Of a stretch of DNA of 64,000 nucleotides, positions 32,937 to 41,450 are shown piece after piece. The stretch is from Gandjariella thermophila (GTDB taxonomy: Bacteria; Actinomycetota; Actinomycetes; Mycobacteriales; Pseudonocardiaceae). The notes under the pieces were generated by a model that made no database searches, was not told the DNA's origin, and was given only the letters and a program-made list of their open reading frames with translations. The stretch lies in assembly GCF_005405885.1 (NCBI RefSeq), contig NZ_BJFL01000016.1:1-64000 (forward strand). Reading direction: 5' to 3'. The translations under genes were made by a program, and so were the position numbers. Positions within the stretch are counted from its first letter, which is position 1, and every line of letters starts with the position of its first letter.

Positions 32937-34148
32937 TCAGGTGCCGCGCCGGCGGGTCACCGCGGCGAACGACCGGGCGCCGCGGCCGCCGGCGGATGCG
33001 GCCGGACGGTCCGGGCCGGGGCCGGGCGCGCCGTAGTAGGCCGCGTCGTGCCGCCCTGGCCGGTCCATGGCGGCGCGGACCGCGCGCCCGTCCGGCTCGT
33101 CCGCCGCGCCGGCCGCATGCCCGTTGGCGGGGTTCGCGCCGTGCCGGCCCGCGTGCCCATGCTCATGTCCGTGTCCGTGGCCGTGCGGATGGCCGAGTTC
33201 GGGCAGCTCGCGGTTCGGGTCGACCAGCCGGGGCAGCACCTCCAGCGCCCGGTCCATGTCCCGCTCGTACTTGAGCACCACGTTGGCCGTCTCGGCGAGC
33301 ACCGCGGGCTCGAGTTCCTCGACGCCGAGCACGGCGAGGGTGCGGGCCCAGTCCACGGTCTCGGAGATGCTCGGCGCCTTGCGCAGCGGAAGCTCGCGCA
33401 GGCCGCGCACCACGTGCACCAGTTGCCGGGCGGCCGCCTCGGCCAGCCCGGTGCGCTTGGCGCGCAGGATCGCCAGCTCGCGCTCGGCGTCCGGGTAGTC
33501 CAGGAACAGGTGCAGACACCGGCGCTTCAGCGCGGCGGAGAGGTCGCGGGTGTTGTTCGAGGTGAGCACCACGTACGGGACGGTGGTGGCGGTGAAGGTG
33601 CCGATCTCGGGCACCGAGACCTGGAACTCGGCCAGGCATTCCAGCAGCACCGCCTCCAGCGCCTCGTCCGCGCGGTCGACCTCGTCGACGAGCAGCACGC
33701 ACGGCTCGTCGCCGCGGATGGCGTCCAGCAGCGGGCGCGGCGCGAGGAACTGCTCGGAGAAGAACACGCTGTCCTGCTCGCGGATGCGGCGCACCGCGGT
33801 GGCCAGGTCGGGCGCGCCCGCGGTGATCTCACCGATCTTGTCCCGCAGCATCTGGGTGTAGAGCAGTTGCTTGCCGTAGTCCCACTCGTACAGGGCTTTC
33901 GTCTCGTCCTGCCCCTCGTAGCACTGCAGCCGGAGCAGCCGCCGACCGGTCGCCGCGGCGAGGGTCTTGGCCAGCTCCGTCTTGCCCACCCCGGCCGGTC
34001 CCTCCAGCAGCACCGGCTTGTCCAGCCGGGACAGCAGGAAAACGGTGGTTGCCAGCCGCCGGTCGACGAGGTAGCCGTGCTCGGCGAACCGCCGCGTCAC
34101 CTCCTCGATCGAACCGAACGGATGCTCCTCACGCGATGTTTCGGGCAC
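32937..34148 (-). CDS. MoxR-type AAA+ ATPase with a His-rich tail
   Basis: The 403-residue ATPase has Walker A GPAGVGKT (residues 50-57), Walker B VLLVDE (151-156), sensor-1 VVLTSNN and the arginine region LKRRCLHLFLDYP. The GTG at 34148 follows GGAGG; the longer frame would add 13 residues. After residue 318 there is a tail with alternating Gly-His (H320 to H336, eight histidines) and then a disordered basic end. Such a tail is not part of the normal MoxR core. Paired with the VWA protein downstream and mno upstream, it suggests delivery of zinc or another metal to the dehydrogenase. Confidence 0.85.
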   Translation of the reverse strand: MPETSREEHPFGSIEEVTRRFAEHGYLVDRRLATTVFLLSRLDKPVLLEGPAGVGKTELAKTLAAATGRRLLRLQCYEGQDETKALYEWDYGKQLLYTQMLRDKIGEITAGAPDLATAVRRIREQDSVFFSEQFLAPRPLLDAIRGDEPCVLLVDEVDRADEALEAVLLECLAEFQVSVPEIGTFTATTVPYVVLTSNNTRDLSAALKRRCLHLFLDYPDAERELAILRAKRTGLAEAAARQLVHVVRGLRELPLRKAPSISETVDWARTLAVLGVEELEPAVLAETANVVLKYERDMDRALEVLPRLVDPNRELPELGHPHGHGHGHEHGHAGRHGANPANGHAAGAADEPDGRAVRAAMDRPGRHDAAYYGAPGPGPDRPAASAGGRGARSFAAVTRRRGT

Positions 34149-34218
34149 GGTTCCTCCGTCCACGCCAGCCGCGGCCGGCGGGCCCACACCGGGTGGACCC
34201 GCCGACCGCGGTGCCGGG

Positions 34219-35511
34219 TCAGCTCAGCAGGTCATCCAGGTCACCGGTCATGCAGTGCTCGACCACCGGGCGGACCGTGTCGAACGTGCACTCCTTGGCG
34301 TTGCCCGGGGTGCAGGCGTCGCCGAGCACGTGGTTGGTGATCCGGTCCACGTCCTCCGCGTCGCCCTTGATCACCGAGGCGTTCTCGTAGAACTTCGTCG
34401 GCCCCTTGCCGAGCCGGTTCTTGACGTAGCTGTCCTGGCGGACGTCGGTGAACTTCTCCGGGATGCCCACGTCGCGCAGCAGCCGGATGCCGGCGGCGAG
34501 CGCCGCCTCGGCCGCTCGCACCCGGGTCATGCCGTGCGTGTCCACCCCCATCGCCTCGGCGATGTCGGCGAACCGCTGGTAGGCCACCGGCATGTTGAAC
34601 GCCCACACCCGGGGCAGCGCGATCGCGTTGTTCAGCCCGTGGTGGGTGTCGTAGAAGGCGCTCACCGCGTGCGAGATGGAGTGGACGATGCCCAGGCCGC
34701 CGGAGTTGAACGCCTGCGCGGCGATGTACTGGGCGTACATCATGCCCTCGCGACCGGGCAGGTCCTGCCCGTTCCATACCGCCTGCCGCAGGTGCTGCGC
34801 GGTCAGCTTGATCGCGTGCAGCGCGTTACCCAGCGACGGCGGGAAGTTCAACCGCGACACGTACGGCTCCGAGGCGTGTGCCAGCACGTCGAAGCCGCAC
34901 TGCGCGGTGTAGTCCATCGGGCAGTCGTAGTACAGCGTCGGATCGTCGATGGCCAGGCTGGTCACGCAGGAGTCGTCGAAGGCGACGTACTTGTGCGGGT
35001 TGTCCGGGTCGGTCGTGGTGTCGGTGATGACGTACGCCCACGACGTCTCCGATCCGGTGCCCGCCGTGGTGGACACCGCGATGTGCGGCGGATTCTGCGG
35101 GTTCTCCGACTTGTTGAACCCCTCGAACTCGTTGACGTTGCGGCCGTCATGCGCCACCGAGATGCGCGCGCCCTTGCACGCGTCGTGGGCCGAGCCGCCC
35201 CCGATGGAGACGAACGAGTCGCACCTGTGCTCCTGGTACAGCGCCACGGCGTCCATGACGTTGTAGTCCTTGGGATTCGACTCGACCCGGTCGTAGAGCA
35301 CCGGCTCCAGACCGTGGTACTTCAGCGACTCGACGATCTTGTGCACGGTGTCGCTGCCGCGCAGGCCGGTGGTCATCACCAGGGTCCGCCGAAAGCCCAG
35401 CTTCTTGGCCTCCGGTCCGATCAACTCGTGCGCGCCCGGTCCGAGAAGCGCCCGGGGAAACGGGTGGAACTCCTTGATGGGAAAGGGCTTGAGCAGTTCT
35501 TCGACCTGCAT
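34219..35511 (-). CDS. mno: NDMA-dependent methanol dehydrogenase
   Basis: The 430-residue group III dehydrogenase matches the Mno/Mdo proteins of Amycolatopsis and Mycobacterium: FPIKEFHPFPRALLGPGAH, LVMTTGLRGSDTVH, YDRVESNPKDYNVMDA, SIGGGSAHDACKGARI, STTAGTGSETSWAYVI, CGFDVLAHASEPYVS and GIVHSISHAVSAFYDTHHGL, which hold the metal ligands. The enzyme is a large oligomer with tightly bound nicotinamide cofactor that oxidises methanol to formaldehyde and needs an external acceptor; genetics in M. smegmatis show dependence on mycofactocin. It is the promoter-proximal gene of mno-moxR-VWA-mftM. No mft biosynthesis genes other than mftM are in the window. Confidence 0.92.
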   Translation of the reverse strand: MQVEELLKPFPIKEFHPFPRALLGPGAHELIGPEAKKLGFRRTLVMTTGLRGSDTVHKIVESLKYHGLEPVLYDRVESNPKDYNVMDAVALYQEHRCDSFVSIGGGSAHDACKGARISVAHDGRNVNEFEGFNKSENPQNPPHIAVSTTAGTGSETSWAYVITDTTTDPDNPHKYVAFDDSCVTSLAIDDPTLYYDCPMDYTAQCGFDVLAHASEPYVSRLNFPPSLGNALHAIKLTAQHLRQAVWNGQDLPGREGMMYAQYIAAQAFNSGGLGIVHSISHAVSAFYDTHHGLNNAIALPRVWAFNMPVAYQRFADIAEAMGVDTHGMTRVRAAEAALAAGIRLLRDVGIPEKFTDVRQDSYVKNRLGKGPTKFYENASVIKGDAEDVDRITNHVLGDACTPGNAKECTFDTVRPVVEHCMTGDLDDLLS

Positions 35512-35755
35512 CGTTGCATCGGTCCTCTCTGCGCGGGTCGGTCAGGCGGACGGCGACGGCTGCGGCGTCTCGGGCGGCGCCGCGGCCACCGAGGCGCGGA
35601 CGCGGGCAGCGTGCCGCGCGGTCGCGGGTTGGCGGAACGCCGAGCCGGCGAAGACGGCTCGACCGGTCACCGGGTCCGGCACCGAAGCAGGGGAACGGCC
35701 CCCTCCGACCGGGCAGGTATCCGGCGCGCGGTGCGCCGGCCGGGACACCCGAGCC

Positions 35756-35769
35756 TGGAAGCGCTCCCA
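35756..35769. promoter_or_regulatory. CebR-like operator between cebR and mno
   Basis: TGGAAGCGCTCCCA differs at one position from the CebR/CelR consensus TGGGAGCGCTCCCA. It lies 15 bp beyond the stop of the LacI-type gene and about 245 bp upstream of mno on the same strand. No other gene starts near it, so it may bring carbon repression to mno or simply be a decoy or a relic. The rest of the 272-bp gap holds no gene I can support. Confidence 0.55.
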
Positions 35770-35783
35770 GAGCGGGTGGCGCG

Positions 35784-36926
35784 TCAGCCGCTGGCGCGGG
35801 CGACGAGTTCGGTGGGCAGCAGCACCGACGGCGGGAGTTGGTCCTCGGCGTCGAGTTCGCCGAGCAGCCGCCAGGTGGCGGTGCGCCCCAACTCCTCGAC
35901 CGGCTGGCGGACCGTGGTCAGCGGTGGCACGGCGGTGGCGGCCAGGTCGGAGTCGTCGAAGCCGACCACCGCGACGTCGTCCGGGACCGTGCGGCCAGCC
36001 GCGCGCAGCGCCCGCATCGCGCCCAGTGCCATCAGGTCCGAGGCGGCGAACACGCCGTCCAGGTCGGGGTGGTCGGCCAGCAGCCGGGTCATCGCCGCCG
36101 CACCACCCTCGACGGTGAAGTCACCGTGCGCCACGCCGGCGGTGCGCCGGCCGGCGGCGGCCATCCCGCACCGCCAGCCGGCCAGCCGATCGATACCGAC
36201 CGCCATGTCCCGTGGCCCGGCGATGGTGACCAGCGTGCCGCGGCCCGCGGCGGCCAGATGCCGTGCGGCCGCGACCGCGCCGTTGAAGTTGTCCGCGTCC
36301 ACGTATGGCAGGTCCACGGTGGACAGTGGCCGGCCGACGAGCACGGTGGGCACGCCGGCGGAGCGGAGCTGGCCGGGCAGCGGGTCCTCGCCGTGCAGGC
36401 TGACCACCAGTGTGCCGTCGACATGCCCGGCGCACAGGTAGCGGCCGAGCGCGGCGTGGTCCTGGCCGTCCTGGTCCATCAGCAGCACCAGTTGCAGGCC
36501 GGTGCCGGCCAGCCCGGCGTACACGCCGCGCAGCAGGCGGGCGAAGAACGGGTCGTCCAGCACCCGGCTGCCGTGCTCGGAGACCACCAGGGCCAGCGAG
36601 TTGGTTCGCCGGGTGGCCAGCGACCGGGCCAGCATGTTGGGGCGGTAGCCGAGCCGGGTGACGGCCTCGGTCACCGCGGCCCTGGCCCGGGCGCTGACGT
36701 AGGACTGGCCGTTGATCACCCGAGAGGCGGTCGACCGGGACACCCCGGCCAGCCGGGCCACCTCGTCCAGCGTCGGCACCCGCCGGTCCGTGCGCGCCCC
36801 TCGTTTCGTGGCTTCCCGCTCGACCGCCGCCGTGTCGGCGGGGCTTCCGCCGGCCACCCCGGTCGCGGGCCGGACGGCGGGGCGCGCGCCGTGGTCCCCC
36901 CGAGTGTCGCGGCCTGACGCACGCAT
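35784..36926 (-). CDS. LacI-family regulator, CebR/CelR-like
   Basis: The 380-residue protein has the LacI HTH (VPTLDEVARLAGVSRSTASR then VINGQSYVSARARAAVTEAV) and the hinge (GYRPNMLARSLATRRTNSLA). The effector domain includes DGVFAASDLMALGAMRALRA and VAVVGFDDSDLAATAVPPLT. About 50 residues precede the HTH, and the ATG lies in an interspersed repeat, so the true start may be further in. Two CebR-like operators flank it and the adjacent GH1 gene, as in streptomycete cellobiose control where CebR represses bgl and transport genes. Cellobiose as inducer is therefore likely but inferred. Confidence 0.75.
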   Translation of the reverse strand: MRASGRDTRGDHGARPAVRPATGVAGGSPADTAAVEREATKRGARTDRRVPTLDEVARLAGVSRSTASRVINGQSYVSARARAAVTEAVTRLGYRPNMLARSLATRRTNSLALVVSEHGSRVLDDPFFARLLRGVYAGLAGTGLQLVLLMDQDGQDHAALGRYLCAGHVDGTLVVSLHGEDPLPGQLRSAGVPTVLVGRPLSTVDLPYVDADNFNGAVAAARHLAAAGRGTLVTIAGPRDMAVGIDRLAGWRCGMAAAGRRTAGVAHGDFTVEGGAAAMTRLLADHPDLDGVFAASDLMALGAMRALRAAGRTVPDDVAVVGFDDSDLAATAVPPLTTVRQPVEELGRTATWRLLGELDAEDQLPPSVLLPTELVARASG

Positions 36927-36935
36927 GCGGAAGCC
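36841..36935. repeat. Interspersed repeat, family 2 copy A
   Basis: This 95-bp stretch aligns without gaps to 43382-43476 with 73 identical positions by hand count. Here it covers the start codon and first 28 codons of the CebR-like gene. The neighbouring 40 bp toward lower coordinates also look related, with a GGCTTC-containing segment in both. Confidence 0.65.
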
Positions 36936-36937
36936 TC

Positions 36938-38344
36938 CTACCCGCCGGGCAGCGCGTTGGCCCGCGCCACCCTCGAGTACCACAGCCCGCTCAGCTTGGG
37001 GGTGCGGGCGAGCGTGTCGAAGTCCACCCGGACGATGCCGAACCGTTTCGCGTAGCCCTCCGCCCACTCGAAGTTGTCCAGCAGCGACCAGCAGAAGTAG
37101 CCGCGCACGTCGACGCCGCGCTCGATCGCGTCGTGCACCGCGGTCAGGTGCCCGCGCAGGTAGTCCCGCCGCTCGACGTCGTGGGTGGTGCCGTCCTCGG
37201 CGGGATCGTCGTCGTAGGCGGCGCCGTTCTCGGTGACGTACAGCGGCAGCACCGGGTACTCGGTGTGCACCCGGAGCAGTACCCGGGTCAGGCCCTCGGG
37301 CTGCACCTCCCAGCCCATCGCCGTCCTGGGCAGGCCCCGGTACACCGGCCGGACGTGCTCCGCGCCGATCCACTCCGCCCGCCGCCGGTCCGGCCCGCCG
37401 TGCCCGGTGACGCGGTAGCCGGAGTAGTAGTTGACGCCCAGGGCGTCGACGGGCGCGGCGAGGGTGGCCAGGTCCGCCGGCCGCACGTGCTCGTCGAAGC
37501 CGAACCGCGCCAGGTCGGCGCGCACGTCGTCCGGGTAGCGGCCGCGCAGCACCGCGTCCAGCCACAGCCGGTTCTGCAGGCCGTCGACGCGCCGCGCGGC
37601 GTCCCGGTCCACCGGGTCGTCCGGGTCGGCTGGATCGACCGGGTACAGGTTGAACGTGATCGCCACCCGCGCGCCCCCGTCGGCGGCGCGGATGGCCTGG
37701 GTGGTCAGGCCGTGACCGAGCAGCAGGTGGTGCGCGGCGGCCGCGGCGGCGCGCGGATCGCGCCGGCCCGGGGCGTGCACGCCGGCGCCGTACCCCAGCA
37801 GCGCCGCGCAGTAGGGCTCGTTCAACGTGGTCCAGTGCAGCACGCGGTCGCCGAGTGCGGCGTGCACGGTCTGCGCGTACTCGGCGAACCGGAAGGCGGT
37901 GTCCCGGCTGGTCCAGCCGCCCCGGTCCTCCAGGTGTTGCGGCAGATCCCAGTGGTACAGCGTGACGAACGGGGTGATCCCGCTGTCCAGCAACCGGTCC
38001 ACCAGCCGCCGGTAGAAGTCCAGGCCGCGCTGGTTGACCGCGCCGTCCGGGCGCAGCACCCGTGGCCAGGCCACGGAGAACCGGTAGCCGCCGAGGCCCA
38101 GTGACCGCATCAGCGCCACGTCCTCCGGCATCCGGTGGTAGTGGTCGGCGGCCACGTCGCCGGTGTCGCCGCCGGCGACCGCGCCGGGAGTGCGGCAGAA
38201 CGTGTCCCAGATGGAGTCGGTCCGGCCGTCCTCGGCGGTCGCGCCCTCGATCTGGAACGCCGCGGTGGCCGTCCCCCAGACGAACGCCGGCGGGAAGCAC
38301 CGCATCGGCGCCAGCGTCCGGTCGTGCTCCTCGGCGATGTGCAC
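36938..38344 (-). CDS. GH1 beta-glucosidase under CebR-like control
   Basis: The 468-residue GH1 enzyme has the N-terminal FVWGTATAAFQIEGA, the acid/base TTLNEP (E176) and the nucleophile YVTENGAA (E372), with SLLDNFEWAEGYAKRFG near the end as aglycone and sugar-binding segment. It is cytoplasmic (no signal peptide), so it would split imported cellobiose or similar glycosides. I chose the GTG at 38344, 36 bp from a CebR-like operator. It is followed 11 bp later by the cebR-like gene, giving a small autoregulated operon. The preferred sugar cannot be read from the sequence. Confidence 0.87.
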   Translation of the reverse strand: MHIAEEHDRTLAPMRCFPPAFVWGTATAAFQIEGATAEDGRTDSIWDTFCRTPGAVAGGDTGDVAADHYHRMPEDVALMRSLGLGGYRFSVAWPRVLRPDGAVNQRGLDFYRRLVDRLLDSGITPFVTLYHWDLPQHLEDRGGWTSRDTAFRFAEYAQTVHAALGDRVLHWTTLNEPYCAALLGYGAGVHAPGRRDPRAAAAAAHHLLLGHGLTTQAIRAADGGARVAITFNLYPVDPADPDDPVDRDAARRVDGLQNRLWLDAVLRGRYPDDVRADLARFGFDEHVRPADLATLAAPVDALGVNYYSGYRVTGHGGPDRRRAEWIGAEHVRPVYRGLPRTAMGWEVQPEGLTRVLLRVHTEYPVLPLYVTENGAAYDDDPAEDGTTHDVERRDYLRGHLTAVHDAIERGVDVRGYFCWSLLDNFEWAEGYAKRFGIVRVDFDTLARTPKLSGLWYSRVARANALPGG

Positions 38345-38379
38345 ACCCCGCCCCTTCGCGCCACCCGTCTCCCCAGTTC

Positions 38380-38393
38380 TGAGAGCGCTCCCA
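38380..38393. promoter_or_regulatory. CebR-like operator upstream of the GH1 gene
   Basis: TGAGAGCGCTCCCA differs at one position from TGGGAGCGCTCCCA, the CebR/CelR operator of Streptomyces and Thermobifida. It lies 36 bp before the GTG of the leftward GH1-cebR pair, the position expected for a repressor site. The 213-bp gap from here to 38557 holds no gene. Confidence 0.75.
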
Positions 38394-38557
38394 CATTCGG
38401 CGGCGAGTCTTCTCCGGGCCGGCGCGGGTGTCAAGGCGACCGCGCACCCGGCAACGGGGTCGGGCACCCGCCCGGGCAACAGGGTCAGGTGCCGGCCGCC
38501 GCGCCGGGATCTCCCGGCCCGCCGGGTCGCCGGTTTCGCGGGAGGCGTGGACCGTGG

Positions 38558-40084
38558 TCAGGCCGGGAGGGCGAGCACCTGGCCCTCGGCGGCGAGCCGC
38601 TCCTGCAGGTCGGTGACGTCCACCCGCTGCACGGCGCGGTCGCCCTTGAGCGCCAGCGCCGCGGCCAGGCCGGCGGCGTGGCCCAGCATCTCGTACTGCA
38701 CCTCCATGCGGACCGAGCCGAACGCCACGTGCGAGGCGCTCAGGCACACCGGGACCAGCAGGTTGGTGCACTCCGCGTAGCGCGGCACGATGGACCGGTA
38801 CGGGATCTGGTACGGCCGCACCGGGACCGACAGGTAACCCTCGTTGAACACCATGGGAATCGGGTCCGGGTGCTCGTACACCCACCGCCAGGTGCGCCGC
38901 ACCTCGCGGATGTCGATGTGGTACGAGCCCATGGCGACCGCGTCGTACTGGGGTCGCGGCCGGGGCAGCAGGTCGTGCTCGGTGAGCACGTACTCGCCAA
39001 CCATCCGGCGTGCCTCCCGGACGTAGAGCTGGTGCGGCAGGCCGCCGGTGTCGGTGAACTCGTCCGGCGGCAGGCCCCACGCGGTGATGCCCCGGCGCAC
39101 CGCCTCGGGCACGGCGGGATCGTGGCTGAGGAAGTACAGGAAGTCCATGGTGTACTCGCGGTGCCGCCGCCGGATCCGCTCCCGGCCCGCCTCGTCGGCC
39201 TCCGGGTAGGCCCAGTTGGTGCCGTCCAGCAGATTCAGCGAGAGCGGTCCGATGGAGTTGCCGTCGCACTTGCCGTTCGGCAGGTTCGGCACGAGGCCGA
39301 TCAGGTCACCGGCGGTCACCTCGATACCGCGCTCGGCCAGCAGCGCGAAGTACCGGCGGGCCAGTTCCCACTCGTCCTCCCGGTAGCCGTCCCGCCGGGG
39401 GAACGGCAGCCGGTCGCCGGCGCTGGTCAGGCACACCCGGTAGCCGTAGGCCATCACGCCGCCGTCGCCCTCGCCGGCGTCCACCGCGGGCGCGTCGTGG
39501 ATCAGCGGCAGCAGCCGGCCGCCGGCGTCGAACGGGGACAGGTACGGCACGAAGTTGTGCTTGCCGGGCGCGGGCTCGCGCCGGCCGGCGAACGTCTCGC
39601 CGTACCGGGAGCGGCTCTCCCGGCCCACCCGGTAGCCGACGCCGGCGGCGGCGAGCAGGTCGCCCTCGTAGCTGGCGTCCACGTACACCCCGGCCCGGCA
39701 CTCCCGACCGTCCGCACCGGACACCGAGAGGATTCTTCCGTCCACTATGGACGCGGCGGTGAGGGTGGTGCCGAAGCGCACCGTCACCCCGGCGCGGTCC
39801 AGCCATTCCAGGAAGATCCGCTCGGCCACGTGCGGTTCGGGACCGGCGTGGTGGCCCGGCGGCACGCCGTAGTAGTCGCCGACCGCGGCGGCGAACTCCC
39901 GGGCCAGGCCGCCGACCACGGCGGGGTTGCCGATGTCGGTGTAGCCGAGCCCACCGGAAACCATGCCGCCCACGTGCCGCCCCGGCTCCAGCAGGGTGAC
40001 CTGGACCCCGTGCCGGGCCGCGGCCACCGCGGCGCACACCCCGGCGGCTGTCCCGCCGTACACCAACAATTCGGCGTCACTCAT
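38558..40084 (-). CDS. FAD-dependent oxidoreductase of the glycoside operon
   Basis: The 508-residue protein begins with the dinucleotide-binding motif LLVYGGTAAGVCAAVAAARH and VTLLEPGRHVGGMVSGGLG, followed by TDIGNPAVVGGLAREF. This is the FAD_oxidored (PF12831) type that annotators often call xanthan lyase-like. Later segments include YVDASYEGDLLAAAGV and LVPVCLSASHVAFGSVRMEV. The family dehydrogenates or oxidises unknown substrates and often lies in carbohydrate loci. The gene overlaps the GH1 gene by 8 bp and is the last gene of the operon. Oxidation of a released sugar or aglycone is an inference. Confidence 0.78.
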   Translation of the reverse strand: MSDAELLVYGGTAAGVCAAVAAARHGVQVTLLEPGRHVGGMVSGGLGYTDIGNPAVVGGLAREFAAAVGDYYGVPPGHHAGPEPHVAERIFLEWLDRAGVTVRFGTTLTAASIVDGRILSVSGADGRECRAGVYVDASYEGDLLAAAGVGYRVGRESRSRYGETFAGRREPAPGKHNFVPYLSPFDAGGRLLPLIHDAPAVDAGEGDGGVMAYGYRVCLTSAGDRLPFPRRDGYREDEWELARRYFALLAERGIEVTAGDLIGLVPNLPNGKCDGNSIGPLSLNLLDGTNWAYPEADEAGRERIRRRHREYTMDFLYFLSHDPAVPEAVRRGITAWGLPPDEFTDTGGLPHQLYVREARRMVGEYVLTEHDLLPRPRPQYDAVAMGSYHIDIREVRRTWRWVYEHPDPIPMVFNEGYLSVPVRPYQIPYRSIVPRYAECTNLLVPVCLSASHVAFGSVRMEVQYEMLGHAAGLAAALALKGDRAVQRVDVTDLQERLAAEGQVLALPA

Positions 40085-41450
40085 CGGTATCTCCGTCCAC
40101 CGGCAGCACCGTGTTCGCGGCGATCACCCGTGCGTAGTAGCGTGCGCTGTCCTTGAGCGTGCGGGCCTGGGTGCGGTAGTCCACGTGCACCAGCCCGAAC
40201 CGGGGCGTGTAACCCATCGCCCATTCGAAGTTGTCCAGCAGGGACCAGTGCAGGTACCCGACTACCGGGACACCGCGGTCGATCGCGGCGCGCACCGCGG
40301 CGAGATGGTCGTGCAGGAACCGCACCCGGCGCCGGTCGCGCACCCGACCGCCGGCGTCCGGCTCGTCGCCGAACGCCGCGCCGTTCTCGGTGACCAGCAC
40401 CGGCACGTCGCCGTAGTCGTCGCGCAGCCGGAGTAGCAGGCCGATCAGCGCGTCGGGGGCGATGCGCCAGCCGAGGTCGGTGACCGCGGTCCCGTCCGGC
40501 GCCGGCACCACCTCCCACCCGAACGGTTCGCTCTCCGGCGCGGCCCGCACCACGCGCGGCGTGTAGTAGTTGACGCCGACGAAGTCGGCGCCGGCGCCGA
40601 TGATCTCCAGGTCGCCCGGCCGCACCGCCGCCAGCGGTCCGGCCAGATCCTCGTAGCGCCGGCACATGTCCTCCGGGTAGCGGCCGCGCAGCACCGGATC
40701 GAGGAACCAGCGGTTCACGTAACCGTCCGAGCCGTGCGCGGCCTCGACGTCCTCGGCGGCTTCACTCGCCGGGACGTGCGGGAACAGGCTGAACGCCACC
40801 CCGGCCCGGCCGCCGCTGCCGCGGGCGCGCAACGCCTGCACCGCGCGACCGTGGCCGAGCAGCAGGTGGTGCATCACCCGCACCGCGCCGGCGAGATCCC
40901 GCTCGCCTGGGGCGTGCAGCCCGCGCAGGTGGCCCAGCACGCCGACGATCCACGGCTCGTTCTGCGTCACCCACCAGGTGACCCGGTCGCCGTAGGCGGC
41001 GAAGCAGGTGTCGGCGTAGTCGGCGAACCGGTCCACCACGTCCCGGTTCCGCCAGCCGCCGCGGTCCTGCAACGCCTGCGGCAGGTCCCAGTGGTAGAGC
41101 GTGACCACCGGCGTGATGCGGTGCGCCAGCAGTGCGTCGACGAGCCGGTCGTAGTGGTCCAGGCCAGCCCTGTTCACCGGGCCGGTGCCGTCCGGGAACA
41201 GGCGCGGCCAGGCCACGGAGAACCGGTACGCGCTCAGCCCCAGGGCGGCCATCAGCCGCACGTCGGCCGGCCAGCGGCGGTAGTGGTCGCAGGCCACGTC
41301 GGCGGTGTCGCCGCCGGCCACCGCGCCCGGGGTGTGCGCGAACCGGTCCCAGACGGACTCGCCGCGACCGTCCTCGCGGGTCGCCCCCTCGACCTGGTAC
41401 GCGGACGTGGCCGCGCCCCACAGAAAACCTTCGGGGAACGGATCAGTCAT
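40077..41450 (-). CDS. GH1 beta-glycosidase, second copy
   Basis: The 457-residue GH1 enzyme has FLWGAATSAYQVEGA, the acid/base WVTQNEPW (E165), the nucleophile VLVTENGAA (E355) and LLDNFEWAMGYTPRFGLVHV. It is soluble and shares the fold but not close identity with the GH1 at 36938. It overlaps the preceding gene by 8 bp and the following FAD oxidoreductase by 8 bp, so the three are tightly coupled. Linkage specificity is unknown; the mannosidase upstream suggests a mixed glycan or glycoconjugate as the target. Confidence 0.87.
   Translation of the reverse strand: MTDPFPEGFLWGAATSAYQVEGATREDGRGESVWDRFAHTPGAVAGGDTADVACDHYRRWPADVRLMAALGLSAYRFSVAWPRLFPDGTGPVNRAGLDHYDRLVDALLAHRITPVVTLYHWDLPQALQDRGGWRNRDVVDRFADYADTCFAAYGDRVTWWVTQNEPWIVGVLGHLRGLHAPGERDLAGAVRVMHHLLLGHGRAVQALRARGSGGRAGVAFSLFPHVPASEAAEDVEAAHGSDGYVNRWFLDPVLRGRYPEDMCRRYEDLAGPLAAVRPGDLEIIGAGADFVGVNYYTPRVVRAAPESEPFGWEVVPAPDGTAVTDLGWRIAPDALIGLLLRLRDDYGDVPVLVTENGAAFGDEPDAGGRVRDRRRVRFLHDHLAAVRAAIDRGVPVVGYLHWSLLDNFEWAMGYTPRFGLVHVDYRTQARTLKDSARYYARVIAANTVLPVDGDTDE

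Noticed and set aside
35542-35748. 68-codon minus-strand frame between mno and the CebR-like operator
   Set aside because: It has no convincing ribosome site or recognisable motif, and its Pro/Ala/Arg composition fits random GC-rich sequence. It could be a leader peptide but I cannot support it.
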